Shown in pieces: positions 20,913 through 31,645 of a DNA stretch of 64,000 nucleotides; within the stretch, counting starts at the first letter, position 1, and each line of letters begins with the position of its first letter. The notes beneath the pieces were generated by a model. It was not told where the DNA came from. It ran no database searches and saw only the letters and a program-made list of their open reading frames with translations. The stretch spans positions 22,995,209 through 23,059,208 of the forward strand of contig NC_134510.1 in NCBI RefSeq assembly GCF_027942865.1. Direction: 5' to 3'. The translations under genes were made by a program, and so were the position numbers. The stretch is from Odontesthes bonariensis (Eukaryota > Chordata > Actinopteri > Atheriniformes > Atherinopsidae).

Positions 20913-21380
20913 AGACCAAAAGTAATGTCAACAACACAGTTACATCTGATAACAGAGTTAACTTATCATAAAGGTGAGAAAGGAGAAATTTTGTTTATTT
21001 TAACCTGGACAATAGATTCTCTTGTTTGGTCATCACTGAAATATCGAGATTAACACTTTGCAATAATAGTAGCATTCTGTGTAGACAATCTAGCTCGCTA
21101 GCTCGATGGTAGAGAGATAGAGTTTAAGGTTTGAAAATATGTAATTTTAAATGATAATGCCAGAATCGTTTGAAAAAAAAGAAACACATTAACTGTAAAT
21201 TGATCATACCCTAATATCTGCCAGTTCGTTCACTGCTGGAATAACAAAACAGAGGAGCTGTATTTATGATCAGTAGTGTTGCTTTTCCAGCTGTTACTGT
21301 GAAGACTGATGAATGGAGGAAGTCCTTTCAGATTCGCCATTTAACTGATTTTACCGGTGTCCTCTGTTAATTTTGAAAAA
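20913..21380. repeat. Second copy of the cluster's intergenic block
   Basis: It starts ACCAAAAGTAATGTCAACAA and follows positions 3-450 of the window with about 5% substitutions and a few indels. It lies just upstream of unit B's promoter, whereas the first copy lies downstream of unit A, consistent with unequal crossover that duplicated the pentraxin units. Confidence 0.85.
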
Positions 21381-21483
21381 AAAGTGTGTGGATTTCATAT
21401 TTAGCACAGATGTAAAATATGAATAATTGACTGTGCCAGATCTAAACCACATGTTGACAAATAGTTTGGATCTGTTCCAGATC

Positions 21484-22032
21484 CGGGATATGATCATGTG
21501 CCAGATCCGTTATATGATCATGTGCCTGATCCGGGATATGATCATGTGCCTGATCCGATATATGATCATGTGCCTGATCCGGGATATGATCATGTGCCTG
21601 ATCCGATATATGATCATGTGCCTGATCCGGGATATGATCATGTGCCTGATCCGGGATATGATCATGTGCCTGATCCGGGATATGATCATGTGCCTGATCC
21701 GTTATATGATCATGTGCCTGATCCGGGATATGATCATGTGCTAGATCCGTTATATGATCATGTGCCGGATCCGGGATATGATCATGTGCCTGATCCGTTA
21801 TATGATCATGTGCTAGATCCGTTATATGATCATGTGCCTGATCCGGGATATGATCATGTGCCTGATCCGTTATATGATCATGTGCCGGATCCGGGATATG
21901 ATCATGTGCCGGAACCGTTCTATGATCATGTGCCGGATCCGGGATATGATCATGTGCCAGATCCGGGATATGATCATGTGCCTAATCCGTTATATGATCA
22001 TGTGCCGGATCCGGGATATGATCATGTGCTAG
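21484..22032. repeat. 24-bp coding-phase minisatellite, 23 units
   Basis: The unit is GGATATGATCATGTGCCTGATCC with small variants. Because 24 is a multiple of three, the plus strand stays open in two frames: one encodes YDHVPDP plus G, L, I or F, the other MIMCLIRD or MIMCLIRY. Units with GGATAT alternate with units with TTATAT or ATATAT, giving a partial 48-bp period. There is no plausible promoter, start context or splice signal, so I do not call a gene. Gypsy element 2 is inserted at its right edge. Confidence 0.92.
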
Positions 22033-23146
22033 TGTAACCCATAGTTACTAATCTGTCACGTTTTATTGTGGCGGGTCGGACTGAGGGTGCGCGCCTTTAA
22101 ATGCCGGGTCGGAGGTGAGCTGATTGCTTGTTCCACAGCTGTTGCTGTCACTGCTGTCTCTGTGACAAGTGTTGTCGTTTCCTTACATTCCTTAAATCAC
22201 CGCTATTCATGGATCTGCTGAAAACAACTCAGCCGACAGTGTTTTCTTTTCTTTTTTTCCGATAACCACTTGACGGTGAGTCATCTGTTACATTTGTTTG
22301 TTTTAAGAAGTAATCATATTGAACGCCCATGCAACATTTTGGTGATTGGATGCTAATTAGCATTGCTAGCGTGATGTTATGTTTGTGGGAACTTGTTTGA
22401 AATTCATTTGATGTTTTATCATAAGGAAATGAAATTGATTGTTTATGGAATATTTTGTTGATATGCATTTACTGACCGTAGTCATTAAATGTATATCATA
22501 AAGACTTGGAAGTGCACTTAACTGGATTAATTTTACTAATTTTGATAGCCTTATTGAAATAAAATGAAACGATTATCATGGTGATAAGCTTTTTTGTTGA
22601 TTAACCATGATTACTTAATTTATGATTTATTGTTTGAGCAGTCAAACTATTTAATGCTAATTGTCCTTTTGTTTTGACCTGGTTTAGGTCAGGTTTTTGT
22701 ATATGTATGTCGAGTTCCGACCCACCCAGGATGGCGAGCTACTGGATCACCGCAACAGTGTGGTAGGAAGTATCAGACACAAAGTTCCTATGGACCTGTT
22801 GCCTTTGAACTATCGGATTTATTGCCTTGGATTATTATTGATGAACTATTAATTCATTTCGTCTACAATTGGACCAAGAAAAAGTGAAACTCTTGGGTGT
22901 CGTCGGAGGTTTTTTCTGTTGTAATTATTTATTTTTCATATGTTTATCCAACTGTTATTATTGCATATCTTTCTAGAAAATATACAAATGATATTTGGAT
23001 CCTGATTATTTTAATACAAGTACTAAAAGGTATTTTCAGTCTCAGAGTGATTTATTGACACACACTGGCTCCGTAGTCAAACCTATCTCTGATTGCTTTA
23101 TTTTAGCATTTACTGCAGTACCGTGCCTAGCCGACTTAGCGTTACA
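22033..23146 (+). repeat. 5' LTR of Ty3/Gypsy element 2
   Basis: 1114 bp, starting TGTAACCCATAGTTAC and ending TTAGCGTTACA. The following ATTGGCGAGCTAGCCAGG should contain the primer-binding site; I could not assign the tRNA. Confidence 0.95.
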
Positions 23147-23181
23147 ATTGGCGAGCTAGCCAGGAGTTGAACCTAGAATCT

Positions 23182-23240
23182 TCTGATTGCTTTATTTTAG
23201 CATTTACCGCAGTACCGTGCCTAGCCGACTTAGCGTTACA
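23182..23240 (+). repeat. Orphan copy of the LTR 3' end at the deletion junction
   Basis: About 59 bases ending CCGACTTAGCGTTACA repeat the last part of the LTR, some 35 bases downstream of the 5' LTR. The copy has the TTACCGC variant found in the 3' LTR. It joins directly to sequence from the end of protease, so it marks the breakpoint of the gag-protease deletion. Confidence 0.85.
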
Positions 23241-23242
23241 AT

Positions 23243-26200
23243 TGCCCCTGTAATGTGCCTGTTGTTGTACGGAATGAGTCTAATCATGAGATTTGTATTC
23301 CAGCAAGAGCAGTTATTGCAGAAATCAGCACCTTCCAAACAGTAATTTTAAAGGAGCAGAGTGTTCAGATTTCTACCAAACCTACAGAGTCGCTGCAGTC
23401 ATCACCATTGCAATATAACTTTGGAGACTCACCTTTATCTCCAGAATGGAAACAGCGAATCATTCAAAAACTAGACAGTGTCCCTGAGGTGTTCGCAAAA
23501 CATGATTTGGATTTTGGCCGGACTGACAAGGTTAAACACCAAATCAAGTTATCCGATCCAACCCCGTTCAAACAGAGACCAAGACCGATTCACCCTCAGG
23601 ATGTCGATGCTGTGAGGAAGCATTTGCAAGAGCTTGCTGATTCAGGGGTTATACGTGAGTCTGATTCACCTTTTGCTTCACCTATTGTAGTTGTACGCAA
23701 AAAGGACGGCAGCATACGTCTCTGTATTGATTATCGCAAGTTAAATCTGCAGACAATAAAAGATGCTTATTCTCTTCCCAGACTGGAAGATGCATTTTCT
23801 GCTCTGTCTGGATCAAAGTGGTTTACGGTACTAGATCTTAAGTCTGGTTATTACCAAATTGAGATGGATGAAAAAGATAAATGTAAAACTGCCTTTGTTT
23901 GTCCCTTGGGGTTCTGGGAATTTAACCGCATGCCACAGGGGATCACCAACGCCCCAAGCACATTCCAACGGCTGATGGAGAGATGCATGGGGGAAATAAA
24001 TTTAAAGGAAGTTTTGGTTTTCATTGATGACTTGATTATTTTTGCACCTACCTTAGAAGAACATGAAAACCGCTTGATGAAAGTTCTTAATAAGCTTGAA
24101 AATTTTGGACTGAAATTGTCAGTTGAGAAGTGTGTGTTTTTCCAGACATCTGTGAAGTACCTTGGGCATGTAGTGTCCCAGAATGGCGTTGAAACAGATC
24201 CTGATAAGATTAAGGCACTTACTTCCTGGCCAGTGCCTAAAAGTCTGAAAGAGTTAAGATCTTTCCTTGGGTTTTCTGGATATTATCGCCGGTTTGTGTC
24301 AGGATATTCAACAATAGTAAAGCCATTGAATGACCTAACTGCTGGTTATCCGCCATCTCAAAAGAAAGGGAAATGTATTCTAAACCCCAAAAATTATCTG
24401 AACCCCAGAGATCCATTTGGGGAACGTTGGACACCATTGTGTCAAAAAGCGTTTGAGACCATCATTGAAACACTTACTTCAGCTCCTGTTCTAGCATTTG
24501 CCGACTCACAAAAGCCATACCTACTCCACACTGATGCCAGTTCTATCGGTCTTGGTGCCATATTGTATCAAGAGCAGGATGGAAGGAATAGAGTTATTGC
24601 ATATGCTAGCAGAGGTCTGTCACGAAGCGAATCCAGATACCCTGCGCATAAATTGGAGTTTCTCGCTTTGAAGTGGGCAGTAACAGAGAAATTTCATGAT
24701 TATCTCTATGGTGCTCATTTCACTGTTGTGACAGACAGTAATCCCCTAACCTACCTGTTGTCATCAGCCAAACTTGATGCTACCAGCTACAGATGGCTGT
24801 CAGCTTTGTCCACTTTCTCGTTTAAGATTGTCTACAGAACCGGGAAGCAGAATCTAGATGCTGATGGACTGTCTCGTCGTCCTCACAACAAACTGTCTGA
24901 TGATTTTGTTTGTCAAAAGGAACAAGAACGAGTTCGGAAATTTGTGCAGCAGCACCTAAATGAAACAGATTATGTGTCTATTGACCAGCACACTATTCAA
25001 GCTGTTTGTGATTGTCATTTAGTGTACAGATCAAATCCACACAGTGCTCAGGCTTTAGTGCTATCTATGTCTGCCAGTGTCAACAGTTTACCTGACAGTT
25101 TCACAGAGGATGCACAATTTTTCTCCTCTTCACTCCCTCGACTCTTCGCAGCTGACATTGCAACTAAGCAGCGCGATGACCCCGTCATTCGTCACGTCAT
25201 AATTCAACTTGAGCGAGGAGAAGCACCATTATCATCGGTGAAAGAAGAACTTCCTGATCTTCCTTTTCTACTGCGAGAAATACATAAACTGGAGCTCCGC
25301 AACAACCTTCTCGTCAGAAGGAGACAGATGGGAAAAGACTTCACATACCAGCTAGTGCTACCGGAGGAGTATCGAGCCAGTGTACTGCACCAACTTCACA
25401 ACCAAATGGGCCATATGGGAATCGAAAGAACTTTGGATTTAGTTCGTTCCCGCTTCTATTGGCCCAAGATGCTGAATGATGTGGTCAACAAGATAAAAAC
25501 TTGCGAAAGGTGTATAAGAAGAAAGTCTATGCCTTGTCGGGCTGCACCTTTGGTCAATATCAAAACCACTCATCCCTTGGAACTACTGTGTATGGATTTT
25601 CTCTCCATAGAACCGGATCGTCGAGTCAAAGATGTTCTTGTCATAACTGACCATTTCACAAAGTATGCCATCGCTGTGCCAACAACCAACCAGAAAGCCA
25701 GAACAGTTGCCAAATGTTTGTGGGACAACTTTCTTGTACATTATGGGATTCCGGAGAAGTTGCACAGTGACCAGGGTTCAGATTTTGAATCCCGAATTAT
25801 TCAGGAACTCTGCAAAATGGTTGGCATTCACAAGATAAGAACTACACCATACCATCCAAGAGGGAATCCTGTAGAACGATTTAACCGAACATTACTGAAC
25901 ATGTTAGGTACATTGACTGAGAAGGAAAAAACCCATTGGACAGACTTTGTAAAACCCTTGGTGCATGCCTATAATTGCACTAAAAATGATGTTACTGGAT
26001 TTTCACCGTATGAACTCATGTTTGGTCGTCAACCTCGCTTACCTGTGGATTTGGCTTTTGGACTACCATTAAAGGAAGATGGATGTGTCTCTCACACACA
26101 ATATGTACAAAAGTTAAAATCCCGCTTGAGGGAAAGTTATGATCTTGCCATCAAGAATTCCGAGAAGGTGATGCAAGCTAACAAAACTCGATTTGACAAA

Positions 26201-27154
26201 AAAGTGATTACATCAGAGTTACACATTGGAGACAGAGTCTTAGTGAGGAATGTACGATTGAGAGGGAAGCACAAGATCGCAGACAAGTGGGAACCAGCTG
26301 TATATATTGTAGTGAAGAGAGCCGGCAATCTTCCTGTATATACAGTCAGACCGGAATATCAGAGCAAACCACTAAGAACTCTGCATAGAGACCTTTTGTT
26401 GCCGTGTGGGTATTTACCTGTTTCAAGAAAAGAAATGCCTACTACGCAGAAAAAGGAAGTACCTGTGTTTTCTCCTGTGGTTACTGATGATGAAGAGAGT
26501 CCATCGGAGGATGAAGTAAGCACTTCCTCTCTATACATTCCACAATTCTTTGAGCCTCCGACAATGATAACTAATGATTTTTTACCTATTGCTGAACAGC
26601 CTGTTCCAAATGTTGTTCAGGTTGTTCTTCCCACACAATCTGCTATATCTGTTGTAGAAGAGGACAGTAAGACCGAGAAGGAGGAAGCCCAACCTGTGGA
26701 AGAGCATTTCAGGACGGATGACGAGGAACAACCAGCTATGGACCATGAGAACTCTATTAATTCAAGAAAGATTAATTTTGCTGAAGATTCAAGAGTAGAA
26801 GAAGCCCATGCTCAAGAGTCTGACACTCCAGAGTTTTCTAGTTATGTGGTAGAACCTCATTCACCTGCAGGATCTGTATCCTCAAATGTTGAAGACAAAT
26901 CCCTAAGACGATCTAATCGTACCAGGAATCCACCGGATAGGCTGCAATATACAGACTTTGGGAAACCATTATTAAAGAGTATTCAAACTCTGTTTAACGG
27001 ACTGAGTTCTGTCTTTACCTTTGCTATACAAGGAAATGACGAAGAGCAGTTGTGGGTTCAACAATCCAGCCAGCCACCTATTTGTCTGCAGCCTGGTACA
27101 TGTACAGGGACGTACATGGGATCAGGGGGGGGAAGTGTAACCCATAGTTACTAA
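23243..27154 (+). CDS. pol: Pol polyprotein of Gypsy 2 (RT-RNase H-integrase), 5'-truncated
   Basis: The frame is uninterrupted for about 1300 codons and has no credible ATG at its start: it enters from the deletion junction with PVVVRNESNHEICIPARAV, the end of the protease region. Domains in order are reverse transcriptase (IRLCIDYRKLN and FIDDLIIF near residues 155 and 255), RNase H (LHTDASSIGLGAILYQ near 425, DADGLSRRP near 545), integrase zinc finger (HNQMGHMGIERT to CERCIRRK near 710-760), and integrase core with the Asp-Asp-Glu triad in CMDFLSIEPD, LHSDQGSDFE and NPVERFNRT. A GPY/F-type domain (DKWEPAVYIVVKRAG) and an acidic, low-complexity C-terminus follow. There is no chromodomain, unlike element 1. 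The frame runs through the polypurine tract into the 3' LTR. All catalytic residues I can check are present. How it would be translated without gag is unclear. Confidence 0.93.
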   Translation, partial: CPCNVPVVVRNESNHEICIPARAVIAEISTFQTVILKEQSVQISTKPTESLQSSPLQYNFGDSPLSPEWKQRIIQKLDSVPEVFAKHDLDFGRTDKVKHQIKLSDPTPFKQRPRPIHPQDVDAVRKHLQELADSGVIRESDSPFASPIVVVRKKDGSIRLCIDYRKLNLQTIKDAYSLPRLEDAFSALSGSKWFTVLDLKSGYYQIEMDEKDKCKTAFVCPLGFWEFNRMPQGITNAPSTFQRLMERCMGEINLKEVLVFIDDLIIFAPTLEEHENRLMKVLNKLENFGLKLSVEKCVFFQTSVKYLGHVVSQNGVETDPDKIKALTSWPVPKSLKELRSFLGFSGYYRRFVSGYSTIVKPLNDLTAGYPPSQKKGKCILNPKNYLNPRDPFGERWTPLCQKAFETIIETLTSAPVLAFADSQKPYLLHTDASSIGLGAILYQEQDGRNRVIAYASRGLSRSESRYPAHKLEFLALKWAVTEKFHDYLYGAHFTVVTDSNPLTYLLSSAKLDATSYRWLSALSTFSFKIVYRTGKQNLDADGLSRRPHNKLSDDFVCQKEQERVRKFVQQHLNETDYVSIDQHTIQAVCDCHLVYRSNPHSAQALVLSMSASVNSLPDSFTEDAQFFSSSLPRLFAADIATKQRDDPVIRHVIIQLERGEAPLSSVKEELPDLPFLLREIHKLELRNNLLVRRRQMGKDFTYQLVLPEEYRASVLHQLHNQMGHMGIERTLDLVRSRFYWPKMLNDVVNKIKTCERCIRRKSMPCRAAPLVNIKTTHPLELLCMDFLSIEPDRRVKDVLVITDHFTKYAIAVPTTNQKARTVAKCLWDNFLVHYGIPEKLHSDQGSDFESRIIQELCKMVGIHKIRTTPYHPRGNPVERFNRTLLNMLGTLTEKEKTHWTDFVKPLVHAYNCTKNDVTGFSPYELMFGRQPRLPVDLAFGLPLKEDGCVSHTQYVQKLKSRLRESYDLAIKNSEKVMQANKTRFDKKVITSELHIGDRVLVRNVRLRGKHKIADKWEPAVYIVVKRAGNLPVYTVRPEYQSKPLRTLHRDLLLPCGYLPVSRKEMPTTQKKEVPVFSPVVTDDEESPSEDEVSTSSLYIPQFFEPPTMITNDFLPIAEQPVPNVVQVVLPTQSAISVVEEDSKTEKEEAQPVEEHFRTDDEEQPAMDHENSINSRKINFAEDSRVEEAHAQESDTPEFSSYVVEPHSPAGSVSSNVEDKSLRRSNRTRNPPDRLQYTDFGKPLLKSIQTLFNGLSSVFTFAIQGNDEEQLWVQQSSQPPICLQPGTCTGTYMGSGGGSVTHSY

Positions 27155-28249
27155 TCTGTCACGTTTTATTGTGGCGGGTCGGACTGAGGGTGCGCGCCTT
27201 TAAATGCCGGGTCGGAGGTGAGCTGATTGCTTGTTCCACAGCTGTTGCTGTCACTGCTGTCTCTGTGACAAGTGTTGGCGTTTCCTTACATTCCTTAAAT
27301 CACCGCTATTCATGGATCTGCTGAAAACAACTCAGCCGACAGTGTTTTCTTTTCTTTTTTTCCGATAACCACTTGACGGTGAGTCATCTGTTACATTTGT
27401 TTGTTTTAAGAAGTAATCATATTGAACGCCCATGCAACATTTTGGTGATTGGATGCTAATTAGCATTGCTAGCGTGATGTTATGTTTGTGGGAACTTGTT
27501 TGAAATTCATTTGATGTTTTATCATAAGGAAATGAAATTGATTGTTTATGGAATATTTTGTTGATATGCATTTACTGACCGTAGTCATTAAATGTATATC
27601 ATAAAGACTTGGAAGTGCACTTAACTGGATTAATTTTACTAATTTTGATAGCCTTATTGAAATAAAATGAAACGATTATCATGGTGATAAGCTTTTTTGT
27701 TGATTAACCATGATTACTTAATTTATGATTTATTGTTTGAGCAGTCAAACTATTTAATGCTAATTGTCCTTTTGTTTTGACCTGGTTTAGGTCAGGTTTT
27801 TGTATATGTATGTCGAGTTCCGACCCACCCAGGATGGCGAGCTACTGGATCACCGCAACAGTGTGGTAGGAAGTATCAGACACAAAGTTCCTATGGACCT
27901 GTTGCCTTTGAACTATCGGATTTATTGCCTTGGATTATTATTGATGAACTATTAATTCATTTCGTCTACAATTGGACCAAGAAAAAGTGAAACTCTTGGG
28001 TGTCGTCGGAGGTTTTTTCTGTTGTAATTATTTATTTTTCATATGTTTATCCAACTGTTATTATTGCATATCTTTCTAGAAAATATACAAATGATATTTG
28101 GATCCTGATTATTTTAATACAAGTACTAAAAGGTATTTTCAGTCTCAGAGTGATTTATTGACACACACTGGCTCCGTAGTCAAACCTATCTCTGATTGCT
28201 TTATTTTAGCATTTACCGCAGTACCGTGCCTAGCCGACTTAGCGTTACA
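27136..28249 (+). repeat. 3' LTR of Ty3/Gypsy element 2
   Basis: A 1114-bp near-identical partner of the 5' LTR, preceded by the purine tract GGGATCAGGGGGGGGAAG. The following CTAG duplicates the bases before 22033 and leads into AGATCTGGCACAGATC, the sequence that bordered the minisatellite before insertion. Confidence 0.95.
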
Positions 28250-28871
28250 CTAGATCTGGCACAGATCTAAGTCACAGCTTTATTAACGCTACTGGGCTGT
28301 GATCGGCCCAAATCTCTGGATCAGTAAATCTGTGCTGGTATTGGTCTGTTGTGAATAAAGACACCGCTGTGGACACGTTTAATAAATCTGCACCAAATCG
28401 TGTCAAGGGTCCCTGATCCATCACAGTTACATTTTGCTGTATGGTACGGTGGCCCTATGGTATGGCATGGAGAATGTCTTTAGACAACAAGAGGATGATC
28501 ACAAATATGTCAAGAGGCTGGAAACCAAAGTTCTGAATTGCAGTATCTCAGTCCCCGAGCGCTCCTGGGCAGTTTCAGGCCTGGTAGTGCGCTCAGCAAA
28601 GGTCAGAGTACTTCAAAATAAGTCAGAAGCACAGAGTTTTAAGGTTCACAAACTTCTCTAGTGTTGCTTTAAATGTCCTGATGAATAAAAACGACATGTG
28701 AAAAATAATATCAGATGTTTTTCACTGAAAGTATTTTAAACTAAATCAATTATGATAATTTGCTGTTGACACAATAGGAGATGGACATTAAACTACAGAG
28801 AACCTTGGAGGACAGCGAGTTTAGTGAGAAATTCTATCACCGCTACAATCTGAAATCCAGCACTCTCCACA

Positions 28872-29466
28872 TGAGCACATTCCCTGTGTGAACTTTACAT
28901 TGTGCATGTAGTTCTCTCACACTGAAAACAGCTGAATTGCATCATTTGGACCTTAGCAGTCATGTCAAGAAAGGATTCGACCAAGTAAATCCTGTGAGGA
29001 TCCTGCTCCTTTATAAACCGAAGACGTATAATACTGACATGGTACAGTTCAGACACGGACTCCCGTGTGAGGTTAGCTTTTAGTTCTGTTTCACAGTTCT
29101 GCAATATTGGGTGTGCCCAGCTACTGTGACAAGTTTGCCTTTCGGGCTCTCTGCCACAAAGATCTTCCTACCACAAATATTTTCTGGCAGAGACTTTCTT
29201 CTCAGAAATCTGTCTCACAGGAGAGTTTCTGCCAAGGACAAGTTTTTCTGGCAAAATACCACAAAGACAAAGTTCTCTTCTCAAAGGTATGGCAGGAAAA
29301 AAAAAAAAGAATATAGTTTCTGGATTTGTCTGTAAAGGACCTACAATTATTAACAAATAAATTATGCTTGTGGAGCTCTTCACGGTTATTATATACTGTT
29401 TTGATGTGGTCAGTGTCACATGAGCTGCAGCGATATGTTGTGATGTGGATGAACATTTTACCTGAC
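28872..29466 (-). pseudogene. Pentraxin unit C, decayed
   Basis: The remains of three exons follow the order of unit D. Exon 2 relic (about 29366-29466) reads GKMFIHI and, in another frame, HVTLTTSKQYIITV. Exon 3 relic starts at 29340 after an AG and reads SFTDKSRNYIL before a homopolymer run destroys the frame. Exon 4 relic (about 28872-29008) reads EQDPHRI and, shifted, NVKFTQGNVLMWRVLDF. Multiple frameshifts and stops rule out a pentraxin product. The pentraxin signature is lost. A near-identical relic occurs at 37.7-38.3 kb (unit E), so the pair was duplicated after decay had begun. Confidence 0.8.
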
Positions 29467-29605
29467 ATGAAAATACAGCAATAACTGTTTATGTTTGCTT
29501 GCACTTTTGTGTGAATGCATCCTATTAAATAGCATCGGATCAGCCGGCAGGAACAGCTCAGAAGAGGAATCAGACTGAGACTTTTATTTACATTTAAAGT
29601 AAATA

Positions 29606-30246
29606 CAGTGAACCCTCGTTTTTCGCGGGGGTTACGTTCCAAAAAGAATCCGTGATAGGCGAAATCCGTGAAGTAGTAACCTTTATTTTTTTTACAATTA
29701 TTATACAATGAAATACTCCATAATACATTGAAACCAAAGAACAAAACCTTTTTACAGGCACAAGCATTTGTTTAACAAATAAAAGTACTGTATAAACGTT
29801 TTTTTTTTACAAATAACTACTGTACTGTAAAATAATAATTTTAATCATCAATACAAACTGAAGGCTTCAAATTGCGGAGATCAGCACCGCCCCACCGCGA
29901 CCCGAGTCATTGGATTAGAACGGGAGAAAATGAAAAATGATTATGAAAAAAAATACAAAGTACAGTAGGACAAATAGTGACTCACGTGTATTTCACTGCT
30001 ATTCTGACTGAATGTCGACATTATGGGTTTTAGAGAAACTTGAAATTGCAAGAGAATTTGCAAACTTAAATTTGGCAAGCTGTTTTACGTACTTGTACAT
30101 ATTAAACCGCAACGTTATTGACACACAAGTAGAGAAGAAGCGGAGAGACTGTTTAGCCAATCAGAATGCAGAACACAATGCACGATGCAAATGTGTGAAG
30201 CAGCGAGACGGTGAAAGGTGAACCACGTTATAGCGAGGGTTCACTG
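29606..30246. mobile_element. 641-bp MITE with TA duplication (mariner/pogo-like)
   Basis: The left end reads CAGTGAACCCTCGTTTTTCG and the right end is the reverse complement CGAGGGTTCACTG. TA flanks both sides. The left part, with GGGGGTTACGTTCC and GGCGAAATCCGTGAAGTAG, belongs to a widespread vertebrate MITE type attributed to Tc1/mariner-like transposases. It separates unit C from a 160-bp copy of the intergenic block (30247-30405). The frames inside are not genes. Confidence 0.75.
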
Positions 30247-30507
30247 TATTAGGCATTTAGACTGATCCTGGATCATTCAAGTCCAGTATAGGAGTGAGTT
30301 GGATTTTTTATCAAAGAATCTCTTCCCTGTTGCCCCTCGAACTTGTTTACTCACAGTACTCTTCCTGCCAAACTGTTACTGAACATGCAAATCATCATAG
30401 TAGCTCGAATTTCCTGTAGTAGAAAAAAAACTTGTTTTTTGTTTTGCTCTCCACTTTTAGACATGTAGCCGATTGTGACATTTAGGACTTTTAAGAAATG
30501 CAGTCAT

Positions 30508-31426
30508 CAGTGTTTCCCACACATAGACTAATTCGTGGCGGTGCGCCACAGATTCAACACCGGCCGCCACATATTGCGTTTCGTTATTATTATTTTTTTT
30601 AACGCTATTTAAAAAATACTCGTATTCGTTAAGCTGCATTTCCTTTCCCTGCTCTCCCTCCGTCTCTCTCGCATAGCCTACTCACACACACAGCCCCTCC
30701 CCTCTGTGCTTCCCTGGAAGCGTGGAAGCTTGCTAGCTTCAGCGTCGCGTTAGATTAGCTCAACCGAAAGAAGACGGCTGGCGAAATTCACGAAAGGTTG
30801 GTATCACGTGCACCTTTATAAAACCACACATTAAAAAGTCCTATAAAAATATTTTATATTTTGAATACAATGTTGTCCCGTCCAGACCCGACCCATAGCA
30901 AACAAGCGATTACGCCTTCTTTATAAAGTTAACTAGTCGCAAGTTTGCCGTAAAAAAAAAAAAAAAAATGTAGTTGGGTTGTCGAGGTCAAAACACTAGC
31001 AGCTGTGAATCAAATAAAGTAGGTTTTTTAAACTCTTACACTGAATGTTTGCTGCTTCAATCCAGATGAGTATTGAAAAATATTTTCCGCGATTGAAAAA
31101 GAGACGTGCGTGTTGAGGATGAGGACCAGCCTGAACCGGAGGTATCAGTCTGAAACAGCTGAACAGTCCGACCAGTGTAATTAGCTATGTTATTAATTTG
31201 TTTACAATGAAGATGTGAAAATCTGCAGATAAGCCGCACCTGTGTCACCCACCGTGACACAGGTGTCACACATCCTTACGTCCACCATCATTTTCCTTGA
31301 TGGAGAAATTATCCAGGTTCTTAACTCCCAATGTTAAGGAATTATTTTGAAGAATTTTTATTTTTTACACCCCCCCCACCCCCGGCCCACCACCACACAT
31401 TGCCTTCACATCTGTGGGAAACACTG
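30508..31426 (+). mobile_element. 919-bp hAT-like element with CAGTGTTTCCCAC ends
   Basis: It starts CAGTGTTTCCCACACATAG and ends with the inverse of CAGTGTTTCCCACAGATG. The direct repeat GTCAT (30503-30507 and 31427-31431) flanks it. The uninterrupted target can be read in unit A near 1255. A plus-strand stretch after TTTCAATCCAG near 31065 begins MSIEKYFPRLKKRR and then, shifted, EDEDQPEPE, like the start of fish hAT transposases, so it is a deletion derivative. A 5-bp instead of 8-bp duplication is unusual for classical hAT. Confidence 0.7.
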
Positions 31427-31645
31427 GTCATGTTACAAAGTGGAGCTTTTTAATGACATCAACAGGTAAAATATTCAGCACAACCAAAACGACTCTGTCA
31501 TTGTTGAATTAAGATAGGCAAAGAAAATCAACACTCATCCTACCATGAATAATGATTTCACATAAATTGCTGACATTGGACACACTGCAAAACAGAAAAT
31601 AAGATTTATGACCTCCTCTGGGACTGATGGAAGGGTTTTGAAAGT

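Larger units (their letters stand above)
22033..28249 (+). mobile_element. Ty3/Gypsy retrotransposon 2, gag-less and young
   Basis: Two LTRs of exactly 1114 bp (22033-23146 and 27136-28249), TGTAACCC to GCGTTACA, bracket a 3989-bp interior. The 4-bp target duplication CTAG is at 22029-22032 and 28250-28253. I found only two differences between the LTRs by eye (GTTGTCG/GTTGGCG and TTACTGC/TTACCGC). The interior has a leader, a partial LTR-end copy (about 23182-23240) and one long pol frame. Gag, and all but the end of protease, are absent, so the element would need another copy for its capsid. Confidence 0.95.

Noticed and set aside
21484..22032. CRISPR-like array of short direct repeats
   Set aside because: The 24-bp units are contiguous with no spacers, and the context is a vertebrate genome, so it is a minisatellite.
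21498..22037. A 179-aa protein with YDHVPDPG repeats
   Set aside because: Two plus-strand frames are open for the same arithmetic reason (24-bp period without stop triplets); no promoter, start context or splice signal supports a gene.
22229..22468. Repeated 79-aa frame in both Gypsy 2 LTRs (also 27332-27571, minus strand)
   Set aside because: It is identical in the two LTRs simply because they are copies; there is no domain and it is antisense to the element.
22033..28249. Endogenous retrovirus with envelope
   Set aside because: After integrase there is only an acidic low-complexity tail reaching into the LTR; there is no signal peptide, transmembrane segment or separate env frame.
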